A DNA stretch of 32,078 nucleotides from DASPFV01 sp035620975 (GTDB taxonomy: Bacteria; Acidobacteriota; Vicinamibacteria; Vicinamibacterales; 2-12-FULL-66-21), in contig DASPFV010000103.1 in assembly GCA_035620975.1 (NCBI GenBank), positions 1 through 32,078 on the forward strand, read 5' to 3'. A program made the translations under genes and the position numbers. The notes under the pieces are model-generated. The model saw only the letters and a list, made by a program, of their open reading frames with translations. It ran no database searches and was not told where the DNA came from. Below, piece by piece: positions 6,763 through 13,756 of this stretch (position 1 is the first letter of the stretch; each line of letters starts with the position of its first letter).

Positions 6763-6845
6763 GCGCGGTTCCCCCTTCGTCCTGGTAACGCGCAAAACGG
6801 GACCGAATCACCTCACCGGCCCTCCATCGGGGATGGCGTGTCAGG

Positions 6846-7430
6846 TCACACCGGACCGCCCGCCAGCTCGGCCCGCAGCCAGGCCTTGGCGATCGTCCAC
6901 TCCCGCACGACGCTCGCCGGAGAGATCCCGAGGACTTCCGCCGTCTCGTCGATCGTCAGCCCGCCGAAATAGCGCAGCTCCACGATCTGCTCCTGCTGCG
7001 GGTCCAGGATGGCCAAGCGCTCCACCGCATGATGCAGAGCCAGGAGGTCGATGCGGTCGGGGGTGTCCGCGGCCAGTTCGGCCTCGGTCACGGCGACGTG
7101 GTCGAGCGCCCCGCCCCGTTTCTCTGCGAGTCGCGCCCGGGCCTGGTCGACCAGAATGCGCCGCATCAACTTCGCGGCGACGCCGAAGAAATGCGCGCGG
7201 TTGCGCCACTTCACGCGTCGCTGGTCCACGAGGCGGACATAGGTTTCGTGAACGAGCGCGGTCGGCTGCAGCGGATGACCGGCTGGCTCCCGCCGCATGT
7301 ACCCGGCTGCGAGACTCCGCAGGTGGTCGTACACGAGCGGCGCGAGCTGGTCGAGAGCATCGCGTCGCCCGTCGCTCCACGCCAGGAGCAGGCGCGTGAT
7401 ATCCGCCGGGCTGGAGGCGCCGTCAGTCAT
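6846..7430 (-). CDS. ECF-type RNA polymerase sigma factor (Sig-70_X6-like)
   Basis: A 194-residue protein from ATG 7430. Region 2 covers DALDQLAPLVYDHLRSLAAGYMRRE...LQPTALVHETYVRLVDQRRVKWRNRAHFFGVAAKLMRRILVDQARARLAEKRGG. This is the signature of the ECF subgroup abundant in Acidobacteria and Planctomycetes. Region 4 is a helix-turn-helix, ILDPQQEQIVELRYFGGLTIDETAEVLGISPASVVREWTIAKAWLRAEL. It redirects RNA polymerase to its regulon. No anti-sigma gene is adjacent. The neighbouring kinase is the most likely signalling partner, since genes of this subgroup are often found beside Hanks kinases. The start is only 12 bp from the divergent small ORF at 7443. Confidence 0.93.
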   Translation of the reverse strand: MTDGASSPADITRLLLAWSDGRRDALDQLAPLVYDHLRSLAAGYMRREPAGHPLQPTALVHETYVRLVDQRRVKWRNRAHFFGVAAKLMRRILVDQARARLAEKRGGALDHVAVTEAELAADTPDRIDLLALHHAVERLAILDPQQEQIVELRYFGGLTIDETAEVLGISPASVVREWTIAKAWLRAELAGGPV

Positions 7431-7442
7431 CGTGCCCAGCTC

Positions 7443-7679
7443 ATGGTAACCTGCCGCGTGCCCGAAGCTTCCAGGACATCGCGGCGCGTGGCCGTTGTCC
7501 TGGCCTTCCTGGCCTCGGCCCTCAGCCTGGCGGCTGTGCTCCTGGCATGGAACCGCCGCGGCGAGGTCCCCGTCGTGCCGCTCGCGGGCGGCCTGCTCAT
7601 GCTGGTGCTCGCCGTGACGGGACTGGGCAGAATCCGCGGGGGACGCGATCCCGACGACTCTGAGGGACGGCAACGCTGA
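7443..7679 (+). CDS. Small two-helix membrane protein of unknown function
   Basis: A 78-residue frame with a basic N-terminus (SRTSRR), a first hydrophobic helix at about 16-36 (VAVVLAFLASALSLAAVLLAW), a short loop, a second helix at about 45-64 (VPLAGGLLMLVLAVTGLGRI) and a charged tail (GGRDPDDSEGRQR). The topology is coherent, which argues for a real gene. Its start lies only 12 bp from the divergent sigma-factor start and no ribosome site is clear. I recognise no family. It ends 112 bp before pfkA. Confidence 0.5.
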   Translation: MVTCRVPEASRTSRRVAVVLAFLASALSLAAVLLAWNRRGEVPVVPLAGGLLMLVLAVTGLGRIRGGRDPDDSEGRQR

Positions 7680-7778
7680 ATCCCGCTCCGGCCTGCATGG
7701 GGGCCATCGACAATCGCCGGGCTCTGACCTCCGAATCTTCGTCCTCCATCCCCGCCCCGAACCCTGATTCCAGTTCGC

Positions 7779-7784
7779 TATACT
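7779..7784 (+). promoter_or_regulatory. -10 hexamer of pfkA, placed for a leaderless transcript
   Basis: TATACT is followed by seven bases and then the pfkA ATG at 7792. No Shine-Dalgarno lies between them. The -35 region is weak. Confidence 0.5.
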
Positions 7785-7791
7785 CGTCCGG

Positions 7792-8895
7792 ATGTCTTCG
7801 AGCGAAGCGGACCGGTCTGGCGTCAGACGAATCGGGATCCTGACGGGCGGTGGCGACGCCCCCGGGCTGAACGCGGTGATTCGGGCGGTGGTCAAGGCAG
7901 CCGCGCAGGCCGGGTGCGAGACCGTCGGCCTCGAAGACAGCTTCGACGGCCTCATCGAACCGGATCGCTGGCGTCGGCTCACGCCCCGCGACGTGACCGG
8001 CATCCTGCGGATCGGCGGCACGATCCTCGGCACGACCAACCGCGGCAACCCGTTCGCCTACCCCGTCGACACCACCGGTGGCAAGCGCGACTACTCGGCC
8101 CGATGCGTCGAGATGTTCCATCATCTCGAGCTCGACGCCCTCGTCGTCATCGGCGGCGACGGCACGCTGAGCATCGCGCACCAGTTCCACAGGCAGGGCA
8201 TTCCGCTCGTCGGCGTCCCGAAGACCATCGACAACGACATCGTCGAGACGACCAACACATTCGGCTTCGATTCGGCGGTGGCGTTCGCGACCGAAGCGAT
8301 CGACCGGCTGCACACGACAGCCGAAGCGCACCATCGGGTGATGGTCGTGGAAGTCATGGGGCGCTATGCGGGATGGATTGCGCTGTACGCCGGCGTGGCA
8401 GGCGGCGCCGACGTCATCCTCATTCCCGAGATCCCGTTCGACCTGCAGATGGTCGCCCGCCGGATCCAGGAGCGCGAATCGTACGGCGCGCGGTTCAGCA
8501 TCGTCGTCGTGGCTGAGGGAGCCAAGCCGGTCGGCGGGAAGGTCTCGATCCTCAAGGAAGGCACTGCCGCCGTGGCCGAGCGACTGGGCGGGCTGGGCGC
8601 CACGGTCGGGGCCGGGCTGGAAGCCCTGACCGGGAAGGAGACCCGGACCGTTGTGCTCGGACACCTGCAGCGCGGCGGCGCCCCGACGAGCTTCGACCGC
8701 GTGCTGGCCACCCGGTTCGGCGCCCGCGCGGTGGAGCTGGTGCTCGCCGGGCAGTTCGGGAACATGGTCGCCTTCCACCCGCCCGATATCGTCGCTGTCC
8801 CGCTGGAGAAGATCGTGGGGAGGACGCGGAACGTCCCGCTCGACTTCGACGTCGTCCGGACTGCCCGCGCGATGCGGATCTCGTTCGGCGATTGA
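7792..8895 (+). CDS. pfkA: 6-phosphofructokinase
   Basis: A 367-residue enzyme that phosphorylates fructose 6-phosphate to the 1,6-bisphosphate, the committed step of glycolysis. Visible motifs are the nucleotide loop GILTGGGDAPGLNAVIRA (16-32), GGDGT (121-125), the catalytic PKTIDND (143-149), and the sugar-binding VEVMGRYAGW and LGHLQRGG. The residue equivalent to E. coli Gly104 is Gly124 here, which favours ATP. The equivalent of E. coli Gly124 is Lys144, as in PPi-type and mixed-group enzymes. It therefore belongs to the non-canonical Gly/Lys group, and the phosphoryl donor cannot be settled from sequence. The start ATG lies 7 nt after a TATACT hexamer. Confidence 0.95.
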   Translation: MSSSEADRSGVRRIGILTGGGDAPGLNAVIRAVVKAAAQAGCETVGLEDSFDGLIEPDRWRRLTPRDVTGILRIGGTILGTTNRGNPFAYPVDTTGGKRDYSARCVEMFHHLELDALVVIGGDGTLSIAHQFHRQGIPLVGVPKTIDNDIVETTNTFGFDSAVAFATEAIDRLHTTAEAHHRVMVVEVMGRYAGWIALYAGVAGGADVILIPEIPFDLQMVARRIQERESYGARFSIVVVAEGAKPVGGKVSILKEGTAAVAERLGGLGATVGAGLEALTGKETRTVVLGHLQRGGAPTSFDRVLATRFGARAVELVLAGQFGNMVAFHPPDIVAVPLEKIVGRTRNVPLDFDVVRTARAMRISFGD

Positions 8896-9073
8896 CACGC
8901 CCGGCGCGGCTGAGTCCTGCCCTTCTGTAATTAGGGTGGCATTCGGCCGGCGATGCACCCCGCCCCGCGGCGCCGCCGTCGGTCCAATGCTCCCGGTCAG
9001 CTCCCTCCTCGCGTCTTGCGCGGCGGGCGCCTCGCTGCCTTCGGGGCATCACCGTGCGAACGAAAGGTAGGAC

Positions 9074-9721
9074 TTAGCGCGCAGGGTAGTCGCGGACGAA
9101 CCGCCGTGCGGACGCGGCATCGGCTTCCACCCGCGGGTCGGCCCAGAGCGCGTCCACCGGGTGACCGCTCACGAGGTCGGTGCTCAGGACCAGGCGCCAC
9201 GGCCGGCCCTCCGGCCGGTAGAACACGCTCCACTGCAGCCCGGCGTACAGCCGCAAGTCCGCCTCCAGCGGAATCCAGCCACGCGAGCGATCGTCGGTTC
9301 CGACGATCCGCTCGACGAGCCGGTCGTAGATGCGATGGTCGCTCACGCCGATCCGGAACCTCACCTGGGCCGGCTGGGGCGAGGGCGGGAGGCCGGCCGC
9401 CACGCGCAGCGTGGACCGCCGGGGAAGTCTGGTGGTCCAAATCAGGCGGCTGTTCGCAGGAACGCCGATGCTGGCGCGCATCTGGCCCGCGAGAGTATGC
9501 TGGGCCACCGAAAAGTCTCCGTGTTCAGGACGGCGCTCGGCCAGGCCGAATCGTGGGAGGAGATCGATGACCCGGACGTCGGTCCGCCCGCCCGGGTCTG
9601 CCGCGTCGCACGCAGCGGACCCCACGCCGAGGAGCACCGCGAAACCGAGCACCACCGCCCATGAGTGACCCGCGGATCTGCCGCGCCTGCGCATGGGCGC
9701 TGATCGCGCTGTTCCTTGCAT
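9074..9721 (-). CDS. Exported protein of unknown function
   Basis: A 215-residue frame from ATG 9721; ATG 9694 (206 residues) is the alternative. A basic start (MRRRGR) precedes the signal sequence WAVVLGFAVLLGVGSAACDA. The Cys could be lipidated, but the box SAAC is poor. The body contains RVIDLLPRF, then FRIGVSDHRIYDRLVERIV, GWIPLEADLRLYAGLQWSVFYRP. I recall similar blocks in uncharacterised proteins near sugar or membrane glycosylation genes. A TACAAT hexamer ends 10 nt before ATG 9721, supporting a nearly leaderless start there. The gene is divergent from, and overlaps by 61 bp with, the start of the multi-pass membrane gene at 9661. Function is unknown. Confidence 0.7.
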   Translation of the reverse strand: MQGTARSAPMRRRGRSAGHSWAVVLGFAVLLGVGSAACDAADPGGRTDVRVIDLLPRFGLAERRPEHGDFSVAQHTLAGQMRASIGVPANSRLIWTTRLPRRSTLRVAAGLPPSPQPAQVRFRIGVSDHRIYDRLVERIVGTDDRSRGWIPLEADLRLYAGLQWSVFYRPEGRPWRLVLSTDLVSGHPVDALWADPRVEADAASARRFVRDYPAR

Positions 9722-10791
9722 CGATCGGGCGATTGTACCATCCGGTGTACGGCTTCACGGGCCTCATTGCCTTTCCCGCGGGGATGGGGCGGGAGCACCC
9801 GGCGCTCCGCGCCGTGCCGCATCGCAAGTACCCGCCGGGATACACGTATGACGGGCAGTTCTACGCGCAGCTGGCGCTCGAGCCGCTGCTGCGCGATCCC
9901 GCGATTGACGGGGCACTCGACCAGCCGCCGTATCGCGCCCGCCGGATTCTCTTCAGCTGGTCGGCTCATCTGCTCGGGTTTGGCCGTCCGGCCTGGGTGC
10001 TGACGGCGTACGCGCTGCAGAACGTCGTGGCCTGGCTGCTGCTGGCGTGGCTGCTCACACGATGGCTGCCCGTTGGATCGCCGCGCACGCTCGCACTCTG
10101 GGCGGCGTGCCTCTTCAGCCATGGTCTGCTGTGGTCCGTCCGGTTCTCCCTGCTCGACGGTCCCAGTCTTCTCCTGCTCGCGTGGGGGGCCGCGCTCGCC
10201 GAGCGGGGCGGGACGTGGAGTGTGGGGGCCATCCTCGGCGCTGCGGGGCTGGGCCGGGAGACGAACGTCCTCGGGGCGGTGATGCTTCCGCTGCCGCGCG
10301 AGCTCCGCGGCTGGGTCAGGACGCTCGGCGCACTGGCGCTGGTGGTGCTGCCCCTGCTGCTGTGGCAGGACTATCTGTGGTCCATTTACCGGCACTGGAG
10401 CTTCGCCGGCGGAGATCAGATCGCCGGTCCGCTGGTCGGCTACCTGAAAAGCTGGCGCGATTCGTTCCAGCTGATCACGGACGCCGGCGCGACGCTGGCG
10501 GCCATGAGCCAGCTGCTCGTGGTCGTGAGCCTGACCACGCAGCTCGCGTACCTGGTCTGGAGCCGCGACATCCACCATCCGTGGTGGAGGCTCGCGCTCG
10601 TCTTCGGCGTGCTGATGCTCCTCGTGGATCCCGTCGTGTGGATGGGGCTTCCCGGCGCGATCACCCGGGTCGTGCTGCCGCTGACCGTCGGCTTCAACGT
10701 GCTGCTGTCGAGGGCCGGGCGAGGCTTCTGGCTCTGGTATCTCGCGGGGAATCTCCACCTGCTGCTGGCGCCCGTCATGCTCCGTGCGTGA
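9661..10791 (+). CDS. Multi-pass membrane protein, possibly GT-C glycosyltransferase-like
   Basis: A 376-residue, very hydrophobic protein with about eight to ten membrane helices. After the first helix (ACAWALIALFLASIGRL) comes an external loop with YDGQFYAQLALEPLLRD. The DGQFYxxLALDP-type motif recurs in membrane proteins tied to surface glycopolymer formation and resembles the first loop of GT-C enzymes that use lipid-linked sugars. Later come RETNVLGAVMLPLPREL and several more helices. The function is therefore inferred only as envelope glycan related. No ribosome site precedes ATG 9661. Its 5' end overlaps the divergent exported-protein gene, and the pair may act together. Confidence 0.75.
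   Translation: MSDPRICRACAWALIALFLASIGRLYHPVYGFTGLIAFPAGMGREHPALRAVPHRKYPPGYTYDGQFYAQLALEPLLRDPAIDGALDQPPYRARRILFSWSAHLLGFGRPAWVLTAYALQNVVAWLLLAWLLTRWLPVGSPRTLALWAACLFSHGLLWSVRFSLLDGPSLLLLAWGAALAERGGTWSVGAILGAAGLGRETNVLGAVMLPLPRELRGWVRTLGALALVVLPLLLWQDYLWSIYRHWSFAGGDQIAGPLVGYLKSWRDSFQLITDAGATLAAMSQLLVVVSLTTQLAYLVWSRDIHHPWWRLALVFGVLMLLVDPVVWMGLPGAITRVVLPLTVGFNVLLSRAGRGFWLWYLAGNLHLLLAPVMLRA
9732..9737 (-). promoter_or_regulatory. -10 hexamer of the exported-protein gene
   Basis: On the minus strand, TGGTACAAT gives an extended -10. Its end is 10 nt before ATG 9721, so the leader would be about 3 nt. It lies inside the coding region of the divergent membrane gene. Confidence 0.4.
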
Positions 10792-10794
10792 CGG

Positions 10795-10808
10795 CGAGGC
10801 TGGCCTCG
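10795..10808. terminator. Short hairpin between convergent genes
   Basis: CGAGG (10795-10799) pairs with CCTCG (10804-10808) across a 4-nt loop, in the 34-bp gap between the membrane gene and the threonine synthase-like gene. The stem is short and there is no T-run. Confidence 0.25.
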
Positions 10809-10825
10809 GCTTCCGCCTTCGATGC

Positions 10826-12007
10826 TCAGGCGCAGGAGCTCCGCAGGATGTCGAGGTACTTCAACGCTCCGCCGGTGTTGAAAAGCACGACAGTCTCATC
10901 CGCGCCGATCTGTCCTCGTTCGACGAGCATCTCGACGGCCCTGACCGCCGCACCGCCCTCCGGTGCGGCGCTGATACCCTCCCGGGTTCCCAGCGCGCGC
11001 ATGCCGCGCACCATGTCGGCGTCCGGCACAGCGATCGCCGTGCCGCCGCTCTCGCGGACGGCGCGGAGCACGAGAAAGTCGCCGAGCGCCTTCGGCACGC
11101 GAAGGCCGTCGGCCAGCGTGTGCGCGCCGGTCCAGGGATCCGATCGCTCCGCGCCCGTCTCGAAGGCCCGTACGATCGGCGCGCACCCCTCGGCCTGCAC
11201 CGACACCATGCGCGGCCGCGTCCGGGAGGCCTTCCAGCCGATGCGTTCCAGCTCGTCGAACGCCTTCCACATCCCGACCATCCCCGTGCCGCCGCCGGTC
11301 GGGTAGACGATCCAGTCCGGGAACTCCCATCCCAGCTGCTCTCCGATCTCGTAGGCCATGGTCTTCTTGCCCTCGATGCGGTAGGGCTCGCGAAGGGTGG
11401 ACACATCGTACCAGCCGGCCGCCCTGCCGCGCTCGGCGGCGACGCGTCCCGCATCGGTGATCAGGCCATCGACCAGCGTCACTTCCGCTCCGTACAGCTC
11501 GCACTCCCGGATGAATGGCACTTTGACGTCGCTGGGCATGAACACTCTTGAGGCAAGGCCGGCCGCGGCCGCGTAGGCCGCGAGGGCGTTCCCGGCGTTG
11601 CCGGCCGACGGCACCGCCAGGGTCCGTGCGCCGAGGCGGGCGGCGCGCGTCACCGCCGCGGACAGGCCACGGGCCTTGAACGAATTGGTAGGGTTCAGCG
11701 ATTCGTCCTTCACGAAGAGACGCGACAGGCCGAGCTGCTCGCCCAGGCGCCGCGCGTGGAGGAGCGGCGTCCAGCCTTCCCCGAGCGTCACTGGCGTCTC
11801 CCCGTCGAACAGCGGCAGCAGTTCCCGGTAGCGCCACATGCTGGCGGGACGTCCGGCCAGCGACTCACGGCGCCAGCGGCGGGCGGCTTCGAGGTCGTAC
11901 TGCGCGAGCAGGGGAGCGCCGCAGTCGCAGAGGTGCTGCTCGCGTCGTGGATCGAACGCACCTGCCCCGCACGGGACGGAACAGGCGAGGTGCGTGAACC
12001 ACGACAT
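10826..12007 (-). CDS. thrC: Threonine synthase (PLP-dependent)
   Basis: A 393-residue enzyme of the fold-type II PLP family, converting O-phosphohomoserine to threonine. The N-terminus has a zinc-knuckle-like Cys set (Cys9, Cys13, Cys27, Cys29), common in one threonine synthase group. Next are LGEGWTPLL, then KDESLNPTNSFKARG, where Lys111 would bind PLP, then PSAGNAGNALAAYAAAAG and the glycine-rich PTGGGTGMVGMWKAF. A cystathionine- or diaminopropionate-type relative is possible, but the Cys knuckle and overall order favour ThrC. It is downstream of frr on the same strand, separated by the 29-bp tandem repeats. No Shine-Dalgarno is visible before ATG 12007. Confidence 0.85.
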   Translation of the reverse strand: MSWFTHLACSVPCGAGAFDPRREQHLCDCGAPLLAQYDLEAARRWRRESLAGRPASMWRYRELLPLFDGETPVTLGEGWTPLLHARRLGEQLGLSRLFVKDESLNPTNSFKARGLSAAVTRAARLGARTLAVPSAGNAGNALAAYAAAAGLASRVFMPSDVKVPFIRECELYGAEVTLVDGLITDAGRVAAERGRAAGWYDVSTLREPYRIEGKKTMAYEIGEQLGWEFPDWIVYPTGGGTGMVGMWKAFDELERIGWKASRTRPRMVSVQAEGCAPIVRAFETGAERSDPWTGAHTLADGLRVPKALGDFLVLRAVRESGGTAIAVPDADMVRGMRALGTREGISAAPEGGAAVRAVEMLVERGQIGADETVVLFNTGGALKYLDILRSSCA

Positions 12008-12031
12008 GCTGCAGGAGGGCTGATGTCCGCC

Positions 12032-12205
12032 GATCCGTGTCAGTCCGTGTTGTTCCGTGGCCTGAGTGTCAGTCCGGGTTGTCCCGTGGCCTGAGTGTCA
12101 GTCCGGGTTGTCCCGTGACCTGAGTGTCAGTCCGGGTTGTCCCGTGACCTGAGTGTCAGTCCGGGTTGTCCCGTGACCTGAGTGTCAGTCCGGGTTGTTC
12201 CGTGG
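12032..12205. repeat. 29-bp tandem repeat array, six units
   Basis: Units start at 12032, 12061, 12090, 12119, 12148 and 12177 and end at 12205. Units 2-6 are almost identical, differing at one or two positions. The first unit is more divergent and keeps the ancestral ATCCGTGT/TCCGTGTTGTTCCGTGG pattern. A 20-base segment (12042-12061) recurs exactly at 32055-32074. The array fills the gap between the threonine synthase start and the frr stop, beginning 2 bp after the frr stop. Confidence 0.95.
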
Positions 12206-12207
12206 CC

Positions 12208-12777
12208 TCATTTGCCCAGCAGCTCGCCGTCCTTCTTCTTCTGCAGCTCGTCGATCTGGTGGATGTGCTGGTCGGTGATCTTCTGCACTTCGTCGAGGCC
12301 GCGCCGCTCGTCGTCTTCCGAGACCTTGTGGTCTTTGAGCAGCTTCTTCAGGCGGTCGTTGGCCTCCCGGCGGATCTGCCGTATGCCGTTTCGGCCCTCT
12401 TCTGCGTACTTGTGCACCAGCTTCGAGAGCTCGCGGCGGCGTTCCTCCGTCAGCGCGGGGATGGGAATCCGGACCACCTTGCCGTCGTTCGTGGGATTCA
12501 GGCCGAGATTCGAGCTGCGAATGGCCTTCTCGACGGCCGACATCAGCGAGGGATCGAACGGCTGCGCCACGATCAGGGTCGGCTCGGGAATCGAGAGGGA
12601 GGCGACCTGGTTGAGGGGCATGTGCGAGCCGTAGGCCTCGACGTGGACGGCGTCGAGGATCGTGACCGACGCGCGACCCGTACGCACGCCGCCGAGCTCC
12701 CGGCGCACGTGCTCGATCTGCCCCTCCATTCGCTTCCGGACGTCCGCGAACAGGCCTTTCAGGTCAGTCTCAGCCAT
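12208..12777 (-). CDS. frr: Ribosome-recycling factor
   Basis: A 189-residue protein that, with EF-G, splits the post-termination ribosome. It shows the standard blocks: VRKRMEGQIEHVRRELGGVRTGRASVTILDAVHVEAYGSHMPLNQVASLSIPEPTLIVAQPFDPSLMSAVEKAIRSSNLGLNPTNDGKVVRIPIPALTEERRREL. The last block leads into the long C-terminal helix. The length is normal. It is the usual neighbour of pyrH, 106 bp upstream on the same strand. The tandem repeats start 2 bp after its stop. Confidence 0.98.
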   Translation of the reverse strand: MAETDLKGLFADVRKRMEGQIEHVRRELGGVRTGRASVTILDAVHVEAYGSHMPLNQVASLSIPEPTLIVAQPFDPSLMSAVEKAIRSSNLGLNPTNDGKVVRIPIPALTEERRRELSKLVHKYAEEGRNGIRQIRREANDRLKKLLKDHKVSEDDERRGLDEVQKITDQHIHQIDELQKKKDGELLGK

Positions 12778-12833
12778 GGGGAGATTCTCTCCGCGTCAGC
12801 GCCGCGAATCACCGCAGCGGTGGGGCGTGCGCC

Positions 12834-12849
12834 GCCGGCCCGGGCCGGC
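12834..12849. repeat. 16-bp perfect palindrome in the pyrH-frr gap
   Basis: GCCGGCCCGGGCCGGC reads the same on both strands. It lies in the 106-bp space between pyrH and frr. It could be a protein-binding site or simply GC-rich chance; no T-run follows. Confidence 0.5.
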
Positions 12850-12883
12850 CGGCACTCCCGCGACGCCGCGTCCGCGCCAACGC

Positions 12884-13600
12884 CTACGCCGTCACCGTCG
12901 TCCCGACCGGGTCGCCCATGATCACGCGGCGGAGATTGCCCGCCGTGCGCAGGTTGAACACGACGATCGGCAGCTTGTTGTCCATGCAGAGCGAGATCGC
13001 GGTGGCATCCATGACGCGCAGGCCCTGCTCGAGCACCTTCAGATACGAGATCTCATCGTACTTCGTGGCGTCGGCGTGCACCAGCGGATCCGCCGTGTAG
13101 ACGCCGTCGACCTTGGTGCCTTTCAGGATGACGTCCGCCTTCATCTCCATCGCGCGGAGCGCGGCAGCCGTGTCCGTCGTGAAGTACGGGTTGCCCGTGC
13201 CCGCGGCGAACACGACCACCCGCCCCTTCTCCAGGTGCCGGACGGCCCGGCGGCGGATGAACGGCTCGGCCACCGACCGCATCTCGATCGCGGTCGCGAC
13301 GCGCGTGACGACGCCGATGTGCTCGAGCGCGTCCTGCAGGGCCAGGGCGTTGATCACCGTCGCCAGCATGCCCATGTAGTCGGCCGTCGCGCGATCCATC
13401 CCCCGCGCGCTCGCCGCCAGCCCCCGGAACAGGTTGCCACCGCCAATGACGACCCCCGTCTGCACCCCGAGCTGCTGGATCTCGCCGATCTCCCTGGCAA
13501 TCTGCGTCGTGACCTCAGGATCGATCCCGAACGGCTGCTCGCCCATGAGGGCTTCGCCCGACAGCTTCAGGAGCACACGGCGATACACGGGCGCAGACAT
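12884..13600 (-). CDS. pyrH: UMP kinase
   Basis: A 238-residue bacterial UMP kinase of the amino-acid-kinase fold, making UDP from UMP and ATP for pyrimidine nucleotide synthesis. Visible blocks are RRVLLKLSGEALMG (N-terminal phosphate-binding Lys), VVIGGGNLFRG, MDRATADYMGMLATVINALALQDALE, FAAGTGNPYFTTDTAAALRA, LKGTKVDGVYTADP and the late VVFNLRTAGNLRRVIMG. The length is normal. The ATG at 13600 has no Shine-Dalgarno; a TATAAT hexamer ends 8 nt before it. It follows tsf by 156 bp, a gap that contains an inverted repeat, so it may have its own promoter. Confidence 0.98.
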   Translation of the reverse strand: MSAPVYRRVLLKLSGEALMGEQPFGIDPEVTTQIAREIGEIQQLGVQTGVVIGGGNLFRGLAASARGMDRATADYMGMLATVINALALQDALEHIGVVTRVATAIEMRSVAEPFIRRRAVRHLEKGRVVVFAAGTGNPYFTTDTAAALRAMEMKADVILKGTKVDGVYTADPLVHADATKYDEISYLKVLEQGLRVMDATAISLCMDNKLPIVVFNLRTAGNLRRVIMGDPVGTTVTA

Positions 13601-13608
13601 GAGGGTCG

Positions 13609-13614
13609 ATTATA
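13609..13614 (-). promoter_or_regulatory. -10 hexamer of pyrH, placed for a near-leaderless transcript
   Basis: A perfect TATAAT on the minus strand is followed by eight bases and then the pyrH ATG at 13600. The -35 region is unclear. A start 6-7 nt downstream leaves a leader of only 1-2 nt. Confidence 0.5.
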
Positions 13615-13655
13615 TCGAGTCCTCTCGAGTCGCAGGTTCATGATTCCAGGTGCCA

Positions 13656-13745
13656 GGTTCAAGGTTCCCGGTTCGGCGCGCGGAATCGGACGATGGACCC
13701 GATGCGAACCGGGGAATCAGCAGCCGGAACCCGGAACCTTGAACC
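13656..13745. repeat. Long inverted repeat of GAACC type between tsf and pyrH
   Basis: The 19-nt arms at 13656-13674 and 13727-13745 are reverse complements apart from two central bases. They enclose about 52 bp. The arms are built from GGTTC/GAACC words. The structure sits 11 bp after the tsf stop and could end tsf transcripts or be a REP-like element. Similar GAACC words occur at 16507-16541. Confidence 0.75.
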
Positions 13746-13756
13746 CGAACGCTTCG

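Noticed and set aside
7597..8958. 453-codon open frame on the minus strand across pfkA
   Set aside because: Antisense shadow of pfkA, whose motifs are complete.
8896..9073. Terminator or gene after pfkA
   Set aside because: Only a 4-bp stem around TCTGTAATT was seen and no coding frame of its own; nothing I can support in this 178-bp gap.
12032..12205. CRISPR array
   Set aside because: Unit length of 29 bp resembles a CRISPR repeat, but the units abut with no spacers and no cas genes are nearby.
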